64,000 nt of DNA, taken from an uncultured Pelagibacteraceae bacterium (GTDB lineage Bacteria; Pseudomonadota; Alphaproteobacteria; Pelagibacterales; Pelagibacteraceae). Each line of letters opens with the position of its first letter. The stretch's first letter is position 1. The position numbers and the translations under genes are program-made. The stretch is taken from positions 1 to 64,000 of the forward strand of contig CACGWC010000006.1 in NCBI GenBank assembly GCA_902576785.1, read 5' to 3'. Below, piece by piece: positions 47,285-56,063 of this stretch. The notes beneath the pieces were generated by a model, which had not been told where the DNA came from, searched no databases, and saw only the letters and a list, made by a program, of their open reading frames with translations.

Positions 47285-48301
47285 ATGTATACCGAAATAA
47301 ATACAAAATACAGAATATACATATCTAATTGGTTGCTAATTATGTTTATTTTGATCTCAGCGATGATAGTCGTTGGAGGTTTAACAAGACTTACAGATTC
47401 TGGTCTATCAATTACAGAATGGGAATTTTTTAAAGGCTTTTTTCCACCTATCAACAATGATGCATGGATAGCTTATTTTGAAGCTTATAAGCAAATACCA
47501 GAATTTAAACTTCAAAATTATTCAATGACTTTGAGTGAATTCAAGGTAATATTTTGGTGGGAGTGGGCACACAGATTTTTTGGACGCATTATTGGCCTGG
47601 CTTTTCTGATGCCTCTAATTTTCTTTTCTATCAAATTAGGTGTTAAAAAACTTTATAATTTTTATTTTATCTTTTTTTTGATTTGTTTTCAGGGACTTTT
47701 AGGTTGGTACATGGTCCAGAGTGGTCTAGTGAATAATATAGATGTGAGTCATTTTAGGTTATCAGTTCACCTTTTATTTGCATTTATTATTTTATCTTTA
47801 ATTTATTGGAATTATTTAAGTTTAGTAAATTTAAATATAAAGGATAAAAAAATTAATAATTATATACCTGAATTTTTTTTATCATTAATTTTCTTACAAA
47901 TTATTATTGGTGCATTCGTTTCGGGAATGGATGCGGGAAAAATATATAACACTTGGCCACTAATGGGTAATTCATATTTTCCAGATGACAATAAATTTAT
48001 AAATTTATTTAAATTATCTGCTTTTAGTGATCCATCACTAGTTCAATATTTACATCGAAATTTAGCTTATTTAATATTGATTATCTTTATAGTCATTTCA
48101 TATATAACTTATCGAAATAAAATTTCTTATTTATTTAAAGCTGTATCTATTTTAGGTTTAATTATTTTATTACAAATTTTATTAGGAATTCTTACCGTTT
48201 TGTCTGGCGCCAGTATTTTAGTGGCGTCTTTGCACCAATTTAGTTCAATATTATTATTAACATCATCATTATATTTTTTGTACAAGAATAGATTTAGTTA
48301 A
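47285..48301 (+). CDS. ctaA: Haem A synthase (CtaA/Cox15)
   Basis: CtaA oxidises haem O to haem A for aa3-type cytochrome oxidase. The 338-aa protein has eight hydrophobic helices. Motifs are VVGGLTRLTDSGLSITEWEF, FWWEWAHRFFGRIIGL with the haem-binding His, VSHFRLSVHLLFAF, GAFVSGMDAGKIYNTWPLMG and QYLHRNLAYL. It abuts the next convergent gene (stop TAA at 48299-48301 followed by TCA). Confidence 0.95.
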   Translation: MYTEINTKYRIYISNWLLIMFILISAMIVVGGLTRLTDSGLSITEWEFFKGFFPPINNDAWIAYFEAYKQIPEFKLQNYSMTLSEFKVIFWWEWAHRFFGRIIGLAFLMPLIFFSIKLGVKKLYNFYFIFFLICFQGLLGWYMVQSGLVNNIDVSHFRLSVHLLFAFIILSLIYWNYLSLVNLNIKDKKINNYIPEFFLSLIFLQIIIGAFVSGMDAGKIYNTWPLMGNSYFPDDNKFINLFKLSAFSDPSLVQYLHRNLAYLILIIFIVISYITYRNKISYLFKAVSILGLIILLQILLGILTVLSGASILVASLHQFSSILLLTSSLYFLYKNRFS

Positions 48302-49411
48302 TCATTTTTTTTCAATAACAAATAATTCATTGTTAAAATATAATCCTTTATTTTTATTGACGATATCTTTTACAACTTTTTGGTAATATTTTTTTCTTTC
48401 TGCATTCATTATTTGCTCATCAGATATTTGGTTAACATACACCGCTGCATTCCATGCTGAAAATATTAATGAAGTAGCAATACCACCACTAATTTCATTT
48501 GGTAATGCACGCAGGATATATTTAATAGTTTGTTTTTTATTAAATTTTAAACTTTTCAAAATTTTACTGTCAGTATTGTTTTTTATATATTTAATTATTG
48601 AGCTGTATAGTGATGGAAATGGCTTTTCTTTTGGCCAGATTTTCTTAATAATTTTGCTTCCTGGATCATTTCCACATGCATGAACTACCACCAATTTACC
48701 TTTCGTATCTAACGATTTTATCATTGGATCAATTACATACTTTACTTTTTTCTCTGCAGATATTCTTGATCTATAAGGTTGTGACGCAATAATTAAATCG
48801 TAACTATTTTTCCCGTTATTTTTTTTTGGAATAACATTTTTTAATGAAAATTCCTGATCTTTTCTATAAATCACAATAACAGAAGGTTCTTTATATGTAG
48901 GATTACCATTTTTAGGGTTTCTCTCTATTTGCCATTTTTTACTTAAAAATTCTTGATTTAGTTTTCTCAATTGATTTGAAAAATCTAATGAAGAATTACC
49001 TTTTAACTTTACTATTTTCCAATTCATTTTTTTTTGTTTTTTTTTGTCATTTGATTTGAGTGCAGTGGATTCAACGTAATTTAGATTTGAGATAACAAAT
49101 ACTGTGTTTTTATGTTCGATAAATCGATCTGGAAGTTTTTCAAGTCCTAATCTAACATCTTCCATGCTTATTTCCTTTGTACTTACTAGTAAAGGAATTT
49201 GAGGCAGTTTCTGATGACATTGCCTCATTACACTCATCAATAATGATCCATCACCCATACCTGCATCAAATATTTTTAATGCTGGAAATTTTGGTTTTAA
49301 TTTTTGAACAATAGGTTTTAACGCATCAGCTATTTTGTTCTTTTCGTTAGTTGTTGTAACGAAAAGTAAATATTTTTGTCTATTATCAAAAAATCTAAAA
49401 TTTTTTTTCAT
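48302..49411 (-). CDS. Predicted class I SAM-dependent methyltransferase, function unknown
   Basis: I do not recognise a characterised family for this 369-aa protein. LKIFDAGMGDGSLLMSVMRQ (about residues 45-64) looks like a SAM-binding motif I, and YDLIIASQPYRSRI plus KGKLVVVHACGNDPGSK look like later parts of a Rossmann methyltransferase. A Lys-rich middle segment separates the halves. It lies 19 nt downstream of a hydrolase and metY on the same strand. That neighbourhood uses SAM-cycle sulfur metabolism, but a link is speculative. Confidence 0.6.
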   Translation of the reverse strand: MKKNFRFFDNRQKYLLFVTTTNEKNKIADALKPIVQKLKPKFPALKIFDAGMGDGSLLMSVMRQCHQKLPQIPLLVSTKEISMEDVRLGLEKLPDRFIEHKNTVFVISNLNYVESTALKSNDKKKQKKMNWKIVKLKGNSSLDFSNQLRKLNQEFLSKKWQIERNPKNGNPTYKEPSVIVIYRKDQEFSLKNVIPKKNNGKNSYDLIIASQPYRSRISAEKKVKYVIDPMIKSLDTKGKLVVVHACGNDPGSKIIKKIWPKEKPFPSLYSSIIKYIKNNTDSKILKSLKFNKKQTIKYILRALPNEISGGIATSLIFSAWNAAVYVNQISDEQIMNAERKKYYQKVVKDIVNKNKGLYFNNELFVIEKK

Positions 49412-49430
49412 AAATGCAAATTTGCAATTA

Positions 49431-50243
49431 CTAATTTGCTGGATAATTTGTTGTTATGAATTTTTTCAAAACATTTAATACTCGATCTGCTTCCTCTAAT
49501 AACATCATATGTCCGCAATTATCTATTATATCTATTTGACTTCCTTCAATTAAATTAGCTAGTTTTTTACCTTCTTTTACTGGACACATTTTATCGTCTG
49601 TGGCAAGTATAGAAAGGGTAGGTATCTTAATTTGTTTTGCAGCCTCAAAACCATTTTTGTAATTATCACATGCTCTAAAATCTACACCGAGGGTATTTTT
49701 TATTGTTCTAGTTTTGGCTAACATTGAACCAGTATTAATATGATATAATCCCGGTACAGGATGGCCGCCAAAATGGCCAGCTGGCCCATGTGCCCAGTCC
49801 ATCATTAGTTCAACGGCCTTAGGATTATTATTTTCCGCTAAAGACAATAATTCAGGATTCATCGGAATTGCACCAGCTCCACCCATTAAACTTAAAGTTT
49901 TTATTTTATCAGGATTTCTCGCTGTACACTCTACAGTAACTAAACAACCTTGAGAATGACCAACTAAAGAAGCTTCCTTGTATCCAACTGCATCAATAAC
50001 ATCACTAACCCAATCGGCCATATCTTCAATTGATTTTAAACTTTCACCTCCTGACAATCCATGTCCAGGCATATCTAAAGCTAAAACGCTATATCCATGG
50101 AATGCAAAATATCTTGTTTGCAAAACCCACGTCATATGAGTTAGTCCACTACCATGCACAAATATTATTAATGGCTTATTCTTATCGAAAGGTCTACCTC
50201 CCGTAGAGGCATAAACCTCGTTATTGTTTACCTGAAACTTCAT
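49431..50243 (-). CDS. Alpha/beta hydrolase
   Basis: The 270-aa protein has the canonical fold: oxyanion region PLIIFVHGSGLTHMTW, nucleophile elbow ASLVGHSQGCLVT with Ser, a catalytic Asp in LSILATDDKMCPVKEG, and the His in DNCGHMMLLEEADRVL. The substrate is unknown. It overlaps metY by 4 nt (ATGA), so it is translationally coupled. Acyl-homoserine or ester hydrolysis linked to MetY is conceivable but not shown; homoserine O-acetyltransferase motifs were not recognised. Confidence 0.85.
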   Translation of the reverse strand: MKFQVNNNEVYASTGGRPFDKNKPLIIFVHGSGLTHMTWVLQTRYFAFHGYSVLALDMPGHGLSGGESLKSIEDMADWVSDVIDAVGYKEASLVGHSQGCLVTVECTARNPDKIKTLSLMGGAGAIPMNPELLSLAENNNPKAVELMMDWAHGPAGHFGGHPVPGLYHINTGSMLAKTRTIKNTLGVDFRACDNYKNGFEAAKQIKIPTLSILATDDKMCPVKEGKKLANLIEGSQIDIIDNCGHMMLLEEADRVLNVLKKFITTNYPAN

Positions 50244-51568
50244 TGATTGGAAACGAGTCTAGGTTTCCTAGCAGCTCTAAATCCATTTTCAAAGTCATTT
50301 TTAATATCATCTATATCTTCAATACCGACTGATAATCTGATCATATCATGAGATAAACCCGCAAATTTTAACGTAGCTTCATCCATTTGAGAATGTGTTG
50401 CTGATGCTGGATGAATTACCAAGGTACGTGTATCCCCAACATTTGCTAAATGAGAAGCAAGTTTAACGTTATTAATAAATGCTTCACCTGCAGCTTTTCC
50501 TCCTTTAATACCAAACGCAATCATTGATCCTTTGCCATTTGGTAACAATTTGCTTGCTAAATCATGATCGGGATGATCTGGTACACTTGGATGTGAAACC
50601 CAAGCAACACTTTCATGACCTAATAAATACTCGACCATTTTTTCTGCATTCTCACAATGTTTTTTCATTCTTACTGAAAGTGTCTCTATACCTTGTAAGA
50701 CATTCCATGCATTTTGAGGGCTTAGACAAGGACCAAAATCTCTCATACCCTCTGCTCTTGCTTTCATTGTAAATGCTGTTGGTCCAAATTCTTCAGCAAA
50801 AGATAATCCATGATAACCTTCATAAGGCTGAGTCATTGTTGGAAATTTATCATTTTGCATCCAGTCAAACTTACCACCTTCAACAATTATACCAGCCATT
50901 GAAGATCCATGACCTGCCATCCATTTAGTAAGTGAATGAACTACAATATCAGCACCGTGTTCTATAGGTTTGCATAAATAAGGTGTTTGATAAGTTGCAT
51001 CTACCATTAAAGGAATACCTGCGTCATGAGCTATTTTAGCAATCTCAGGCATATTCATTATTTCATTTCCTGGATTACCTACAAGTTCTCCAAAAATACC
51101 TTTTGTATTTTTTTGAATTGCTTTTTTAAATCCTTCTGTGTCTCTTGGTTTTACAAAAGTTGTTTTAATTCCAAATTTTGGAAGTGTTAATCTAAATAAA
51201 TTTACAGTTCCTCCATATAGTTGGGATGATACAACTAAATGATCACCTGCTTCACAAAGAGTCATTACTGCAAGAAATATTGCACTCATACCAGACGATG
51301 TAGCAAGCGCAGCTGTTCCACCTTCTAATGAAGCAACTCTCTCTTCTAAAACGGCAACTGTCGGATTTGATATTCTACTATAAATATGTCCACCTCTTTC
51401 TAAATTAAATAATGCTGCAGCATGATCTACATCATCAAATAGATATGAAGTTGTTTGGTATATTGGTACTTGTCTTGAACCAGCATTTTTATGAGGTTGA
51501 TAACCTGCGTGTAAACTTAGGGTATCGAATTTATATGTTTTGGGATCCATTCCTTTTTTATCTGACAT
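50240..51568 (-). CDS. metY: O-acetylhomoserine sulfhydrylase / aminocarboxypropyltransferase
   Basis: This PLP enzyme makes homocysteine from O-acetylhomoserine and sulfide. The 442-aa protein has DTLSLHAGYQP, RQVPIYQTTSYLFDD, YSRISNPTVAVLEERVASLE, ATSSGMSAIFLAV, the PLP lysine in VVHSLTKWMAGHGSSMAG, and HPASATHSQM near the end. GGAGCAAC stands 5 nt before the ATG as the ribosome binding site. Known SAR11 metY genes carry SAM riboswitches; the 115-nt leader here shows no fold I can support. Confidence 0.93.
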   Translation of the reverse strand: MSDKKGMDPKTYKFDTLSLHAGYQPHKNAGSRQVPIYQTTSYLFDDVDHAAALFNLERGGHIYSRISNPTVAVLEERVASLEGGTAALATSSGMSAIFLAVMTLCEAGDHLVVSSQLYGGTVNLFRLTLPKFGIKTTFVKPRDTEGFKKAIQKNTKGIFGELVGNPGNEIMNMPEIAKIAHDAGIPLMVDATYQTPYLCKPIEHGADIVVHSLTKWMAGHGSSMAGIIVEGGKFDWMQNDKFPTMTQPYEGYHGLSFAEEFGPTAFTMKARAEGMRDFGPCLSPQNAWNVLQGIETLSVRMKKHCENAEKMVEYLLGHESVAWVSHPSVPDHPDHDLASKLLPNGKGSMIAFGIKGGKAAGEAFINNVKLASHLANVGDTRTLVIHPASATHSQMDEATLKFAGLSHDMIRLSVGIEDIDDIKNDFENGFRAARKPRLVSNQ

Positions 51569-51683
51569 TTAGTTGCTCCTGTTTAAATTTTAAGATTTAT
51601 AATAAATAAATATTATCGCTTATTTATAGCCTATTTATTAGTTAAAACTATCAAAAATGACTTAAGTTCTAACTGTATATAGT

Positions 51684-51712
51684 TTGACAATATATCGATT
51701 TATAAGTATTAA
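51684..51712 (+). promoter_or_regulatory. Promoter of rplM-rpsI
   Basis: A perfect TTGACA -35 box (51684-51689) is followed after 17 nt by TATTAA (51707-51712). Transcription would begin about 51718-51720, only a few nt before the rplM ATG at 51723, implying a very short or absent 5' leader. The box lies in the 154-nt divergent region shared with metY. Confidence 0.6.
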
Positions 51713-51722
51713 TCCCGCAATT

Positions 51723-52181
51723 ATGACTAAATTTCTTAAAAAAGATGACCTCAATAGTAAATGGTTTGAAATTGACGCAACTGGAGCTGTAGTTGGAAGA
51801 TTAGCAACTGTTGTATCAAAAATTCTTAGAGGAAAAAACAAAGCAACATTTACTCCTCATATGGATAGTGGAGATTTTGTTGTTGTTAAAAACGTAGATC
51901 AATTAAAATTTACAGGGAATAAGTTTTTAAACAAAAAATATTATAGACACACTGGGCATCCCGGTGGAATTAAAGAAACAACACCTGAAATATTACAATC
52001 TTCAAAACCAGGTGAAGTATTAAAATTGGCAGTAAAAAGAATGTTACCTGGCGGTCCTTTAGCTAAAAAACAACTAACTAAACTTAAGGTTTATTCAGGA
52101 TCGGATCATCCTCATTCAGCACAAAACCCTGAAGTAATAGAAATTGGAAAACTAAATTCAAAAAATATTGCAAGAAATTAA
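51723..52181 (+). CDS. rplM: 50S ribosomal protein L13
   Basis: The 152-aa protein MTKFLKKDDLNSKWFEID has VVGRLATVVSKILRGKNK, FVVVKNVDQLKFTGNK, KYYRHTGHPGGIKE and RMLPGGPLAKKQLTKL, all L13 hallmarks. I chose ATG 51723; an upstream in-frame start at 51684 is within the promoter. It is paired with rpsI, 1 nt downstream, as in nearly all bacteria. Confidence 0.97.
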   Translation: MTKFLKKDDLNSKWFEIDATGAVVGRLATVVSKILRGKNKATFTPHMDSGDFVVVKNVDQLKFTGNKFLNKKYYRHTGHPGGIKETTPEILQSSKPGEVLKLAVKRMLPGGPLAKKQLTKLKVYSGSDHPHSAQNPEVIEIGKLNSKNIARN

Positions 52182-52182
52182 A

Positions 52183-52614
52183 ATGGAAACAAATCAATCT
52201 ACATCTTCAAAATTGAAATTAGATTTTAAAGATGCAAAATATGCAACAGGTAGAAGAAAGACTTCAATTGCAAAAGTTTGGTTAAAAAAAGGGACTGGTA
52301 AAATTTACGTTAATGGTAAAAATTTAGATGATTATTTCACAAGAGCTACTCATAAAATGCAAATACTAAGACCTTTTGAAATTATCAATCAATCCACAGA
52401 ATACGATGTTAGATCCCAAGTTGTTGGTGGTGGACACACAGGTCAAGCAGGAGCATTAGTACATGGTATATCAAGAGCACTATTACAATTTGATGAAAAT
52501 CTAAAACCAACACTTAGAAAAGAAAAACTTACCACGAGAGATTCTAGATCAGTTGAGAGAAAAAAACCTGGTCGTGCAAAAGCTAGAAGAAGTTATCAAT
52601 TCTCTAAAAGATAA
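52183..52614 (+). CDS. rpsI: 30S ribosomal protein S9
   Basis: The 143-aa protein has YATGRRKTSIAKVWLKKGTG, VGGGHTGQAGALVHGISRAL, LTTRDSRSVERKKPGRAKA and the C-terminal RRSYQFSKR that reaches the ribosomal P site. I chose ATG 52183. About 15 N-terminal residues precede the common S9 core, a short extension also seen in other alphaproteobacteria. Confidence 0.97.
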   Translation: METNQSTSSKLKLDFKDAKYATGRRKTSIAKVWLKKGTGKIYVNGKNLDDYFTRATHKMQILRPFEIINQSTEYDVRSQVVGGGHTGQAGALVHGISRALLQFDENLKPTLRKEKLTTRDSRSVERKKPGRAKARRSYQFSKR

Positions 52615-52647
52615 TATCATTTTATTAAACAACTGTTATATTACAAT

Positions 52648-53670
52648 ATGTCTAAGATTAATGCATTAGTTGCTGGAGCTACCGGATACATAGGTATTCA
52701 ATTGGTCAAATTATTAACCAAACATAAAAGAGTTAAAATTAAATATCTTTGTGGTGATACCTCTGTAGGTAAGAAAATTAGTTCATATGATAAATACTTT
52801 AATAAATATAAACTACCAAATATTGTTAAATTTAATAAAAAGTTGTTAAAAAATGTTGATGTTATATTTACTGCATTACCTAATGGAGAGGCTCAAAAAA
52901 TTTCAAAAAATTTACAAAATAAAAATATTTTAATTGATTTAGCGGCAGATTTTAGACTTAAATCGGCCAGTGATTATTTGAAATGGTATAAAATCAAACA
53001 CAATGCTCCTAAATTAATCAAAAAAAGTATTTATTCTTTACCTGAGTTAAATAATCAGGACATTAAAAAATATAAGATAATTTCTTGTCCAGGCTGTTAT
53101 CCAACATCAATTTTATTACCCCTAGTACCTTTAATTAATAAAAATATTGTTAAATCAAACAATATCATAATTGATTCTAAATCTGGTTATTCAGGTGCAG
53201 GCAGAAATATTCATAAAAAATATAATAACAAATTTTTAAATGAGACATTGAGTGCTTATGGTTTAGCTTATCACAGACACAATTCAGAAATTGATCAGGA
53301 ACTTAAAACAAAAACTGGCAAAAAGGTAAAATTTCAATTTACACCTCATCTTTCACCAATGTTTAGAGGAATATTAACTACTATATATTTAGATCTAAAA
53401 AGAAATGATTCTATTGAAAAAATTTATTCTTTTTTAAAAAAATATTATAAAAATAATAAATTTATTAAAATTTTGAAACCAAATACTTTTTTAGGAACTA
53501 ATGAAGTAATAAACACAAATAACTGTTATATTTCTGTGTGTGAGAGTAAATATAAGAATAAAATTATTATATTGTCAGCAATAGATAATTTGATTAAGGG
53601 TGGTAGTGGACAGGCCGTTCAAAATATGAATATTTTATTTGGATATAAGTCTGACGAAGGATTAAACTGA
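52648..53670 (+). CDS. argC: N-acetyl-gamma-glutamyl-phosphate reductase
   Basis: ArgC reduces N-acetylglutamyl phosphate in arginine synthesis. The 340-aa protein has NALVAGATGYIGIQLVKLL (NADP site), ALPNGEAQKI, and the catalytic Cys150 in ISCPGCYPTSILLPL. SKSGYSGAGRN and FTPHLSPMFRGILTT follow. It is commonly placed after rplM-rpsI in alphaproteobacteria, as here. It overlaps the small lipoprotein gene by one base. Confidence 0.95.
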   Translation: MSKINALVAGATGYIGIQLVKLLTKHKRVKIKYLCGDTSVGKKISSYDKYFNKYKLPNIVKFNKKLLKNVDVIFTALPNGEAQKISKNLQNKNILIDLAADFRLKSASDYLKWYKIKHNAPKLIKKSIYSLPELNNQDIKKYKIISCPGCYPTSILLPLVPLINKNIVKSNNIIIDSKSGYSGAGRNIHKKYNNKFLNETLSAYGLAYHRHNSEIDQELKTKTGKKVKFQFTPHLSPMFRGILTTIYLDLKRNDSIEKIYSFLKKYYKNNKFIKILKPNTFLGTNEVINTNNCYISVCESKYKNKIIILSAIDNLIKGGSGQAVQNMNILFGYKSDEGLN

Positions 53671-53873
53671 TGAGAATACTGATAATTTTATTAATTTTTT
53701 TATTTATAAATAATTGTTCTAACCAAGACTTTGGTTCTATTTTAAAGAAAAAAAATGATGATATGGTTGAAAAACCAAATTTAGATATTGATAAAAATAT
53801 TTCTTTCGAGGATTTTAAAAATAAAATTATTAACTATGGAAAAAATAGTAGTTTTCCAAGTTTAGATGATTGA
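53670..53873 (+). CDS. Small predicted lipoprotein, unknown function
   Basis: The 67-aa product has a hydrophobic start (MRILIILLIFLFINNCSNQ) that looks like a lipoprotein signal with Cys16, again with Asn at -1 as in the BamE candidate. The rest is polar and acidic/lysine-rich, with no known domain. It is wedged between argC (1-nt overlap) and hom (8-nt overlap), and this tight packing supports a real gene. I do not recognise it. Confidence 0.65.
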   Translation: MRILIILLIFLFINNCSNQDFGSILKKKNDDMVEKPNLDIDKNISFEDFKNKIINYGKNSSFPSLDD

Positions 53874-55164
53874 TATGACTAAAAAGCTTAATATAGCAAT
53901 TGTTGGATTAGGTCAGATTGGTAATTATCTCTATAATGAATTAAATTCAAAAAAAAAAGATATTCTAAAAAAAACTGGAAAAATTATCTCTGTTTCTGCA
54001 ATTTCAGCTAAAAATATTAATAAAAAAAGAAAATTTAGAATTAATAAGAAAATATTTTATAAAGATCCCTTTAAAATTTTTAAAAATAATAAAATTGATA
54101 TTTTAATTGAAGCCATTGGTCAATCTGATGGTATATCAAAAAAAATTGTAGAATTTGCACTTAAGAATAAAATTCATGTTGTAAGTCCTAATAAGGCATT
54201 AATTTCTAAACATGGCAATAATCTTTCTAAACTTGCTGAAAAAAATAAAGTTAATTTAGAATTTGAAGCGTCAGTGGGAGGCGGCATTCCTGTATTAAGA
54301 ACTATTAAGGAAGGGCTAGCAACTAACAAGATAAGTAAAGTGTATGGAATCTTAAATGGTACCTGTAATTATATATTATCTGAAATGGAAGAAACTAAAT
54401 CTGACTTTTTAACTGTATTAAAAAAAGCTCAACTATTAGGTTATGCTGAACCAGGAAATCCAAAATTAGATTTAAATGGTTACGATGCTTTAGCTAAAGT
54501 TAAAATTCTTTCTGCTTTAGCATTTAATAATAAAGTTTCAAATTCAAAATGTTTAATGGAGGGTATTGAAAATATTGAATACAAGGATTTAGAAATTGCT
54601 AATCAATTAAATTATAAAATTAAATTATTGGGAATAACAGAAATTGTTAATAATAAATTATTTGAGAGAGTTCATCCATGTTTAATTAAAAAAAATACTT
54701 ACATTGCAAATGTTAATGGTGTAATGAATGCAGTTATAATCGAGGGTAATCCAGTAGGGGAGAGTATTCTGCAAGGAGAAGGCGCTGGACCTGGTCCAAC
54801 ATCATCTGCTTTGATGTCTGATCTTTTGTCAATTTTACGTGGAAATATAAAATACCCTTTTGGGATTTCAGACAATAAAAGAAAATCTCCTTCAATTTAT
54901 AATACAGACAATTATTCTAATGCTTTATATATTAGGCTTGAAGTTAAAGATAAACCAGGTGTTCTATCTGAAATCACTAAAAAATTTTCTAAAAATAAAA
55001 TTTCTGTTCAAAGATTAATACAAATACCGAATAATAGAAATAAAACTGCTTCTATTGTGATTATTACTCATAAATCCTTTGAAAAGGATTACCAGAAATG
55101 TATTAAATCTTTCAAATCTAATAAAAATGTTATTAAAAACCCTATATTATTAAGACTTTTTTAA
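53866..55164 (+). CDS. hom: Homoserine dehydrogenase
   Basis: Hom reduces aspartate semialdehyde to homoserine for threonine and methionine. The 432-aa protein has IAIVGLGQIGNYLYNEL, VSPNKALISKHG, FEASVGGGIPVLRTI, LNGTCNYILSEM and AKVKILSALAF. A C-terminal ACT domain (LYIRLEVKDKPGVLSEITKK) is present, usual in the long form and suggesting allosteric feedback. Start ATG 53866 or ATG 53875 are both possible; the first overlaps the lipoprotein gene. Confidence 0.95.
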   Translation: MIDMTKKLNIAIVGLGQIGNYLYNELNSKKKDILKKTGKIISVSAISAKNINKKRKFRINKKIFYKDPFKIFKNNKIDILIEAIGQSDGISKKIVEFALKNKIHVVSPNKALISKHGNNLSKLAEKNKVNLEFEASVGGGIPVLRTIKEGLATNKISKVYGILNGTCNYILSEMEETKSDFLTVLKKAQLLGYAEPGNPKLDLNGYDALAKVKILSALAFNNKVSNSKCLMEGIENIEYKDLEIANQLNYKIKLLGITEIVNNKLFERVHPCLIKKNTYIANVNGVMNAVIIEGNPVGESILQGEGAGPGPTSSALMSDLLSILRGNIKYPFGISDNKRKSPSIYNTDNYSNALYIRLEVKDKPGVLSEITKKFSKNKISVQRLIQIPNNRNKTASIVIITHKSFEKDYQKCIKSFKSNKNVIKNPILLRLF

Positions 55165-56063
55165 TGGAACTTTATTTAAAGCTCTTTGAAGTTTTATTTC
55201 CTGTATTTTTTATTGTTGGAATTGGTTTTTTTTTAGGCAAGAAAAATCCAAATTTAGATACCGCATTTATAACATCTTACGCTGCAAATTTTGGAACGCC
55301 AGCTTTAGTAGTATTTGCACTTACTTCTACAGATGTAACATTTGATATATTTGCAGAATATTTTACATATTCACTAATATTACTTTCGTCATTCGCATTA
55401 ATCGGACTTATTTTTTTAGTCCTTATGAAAAAAGATTTTATTAGAGAATTGCCAACGTTCTTTTTGCCAAATACTGGTAATATGGGTATTCCAATATGTT
55501 TTTTTGCATATGGTAAATTAGGTATGGGTGTAGCTGCAACTATATCATCTTTAGTTATACTCTTACATTTTACTGCAAATATATTTCTTGCAAAAAGAAA
55601 ATTTGATTTCTCGATAATTGCAAAAAGCCCTTCATTTTATGTAATTATTCTTACTGTTGCCTTTTTGTATTTTGGAAAAGAGATGCCAAAATTTGTATTA
55701 AATACAACAATGCTTTTATCTTATGCAATGATAGTAATGGTTTTAATGTCTTTAGGTATTGCTCTTACACAAATGAAAATATTTTCTTTGAAAGATTCAA
55801 TTATAACTTCCATAGGCAGGGTAATTCTTGGTCCAATTGTAGGTTTTTTTATTATAAAATTTTTTAATTTATCTGGTTTTGCAGCTGGGGTTTTACTAAT
55901 TCAATCTTCTATGCCTAGTGCAATATTATGTTATTTGGTTGCTTCAATGTATTCACCAAAAAAAAATGTAGACAATATTTCCAGCACAATTGTTGTTTCT
56001 ACTTTAATGTCATTGGTTACAGTACCAATTACAGTATTTATCGCCCTTAAATATTTCGCTTAA
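55164..56063 (+). CDS. AEC family transporter (auxin efflux carrier-like permease)
   Basis: The 299-aa protein has about ten hydrophobic helices in the AEC pattern. PNTGNMGIPICFFAYG is the characteristic central motif, and SMPSAILCYLVASMY fits the second repeat. Family members move organic acids such as malate or auxin-like compounds; the substrate cannot be assigned. It overlaps hom by one base, so it may be in the same transcript. Confidence 0.88.
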   Translation: MELYLKLFEVLFPVFFIVGIGFFLGKKNPNLDTAFITSYAANFGTPALVVFALTSTDVTFDIFAEYFTYSLILLSSFALIGLIFLVLMKKDFIRELPTFFLPNTGNMGIPICFFAYGKLGMGVAATISSLVILLHFTANIFLAKRKFDFSIIAKSPSFYVIILTVAFLYFGKEMPKFVLNTTMLLSYAMIVMVLMSLGIALTQMKIFSLKDSIITSIGRVILGPIVGFFIIKFFNLSGFAAGVLLIQSSMPSAILCYLVASMYSPKKNVDNISSTIVVSTLMSLVTVPITVFIALKYFA

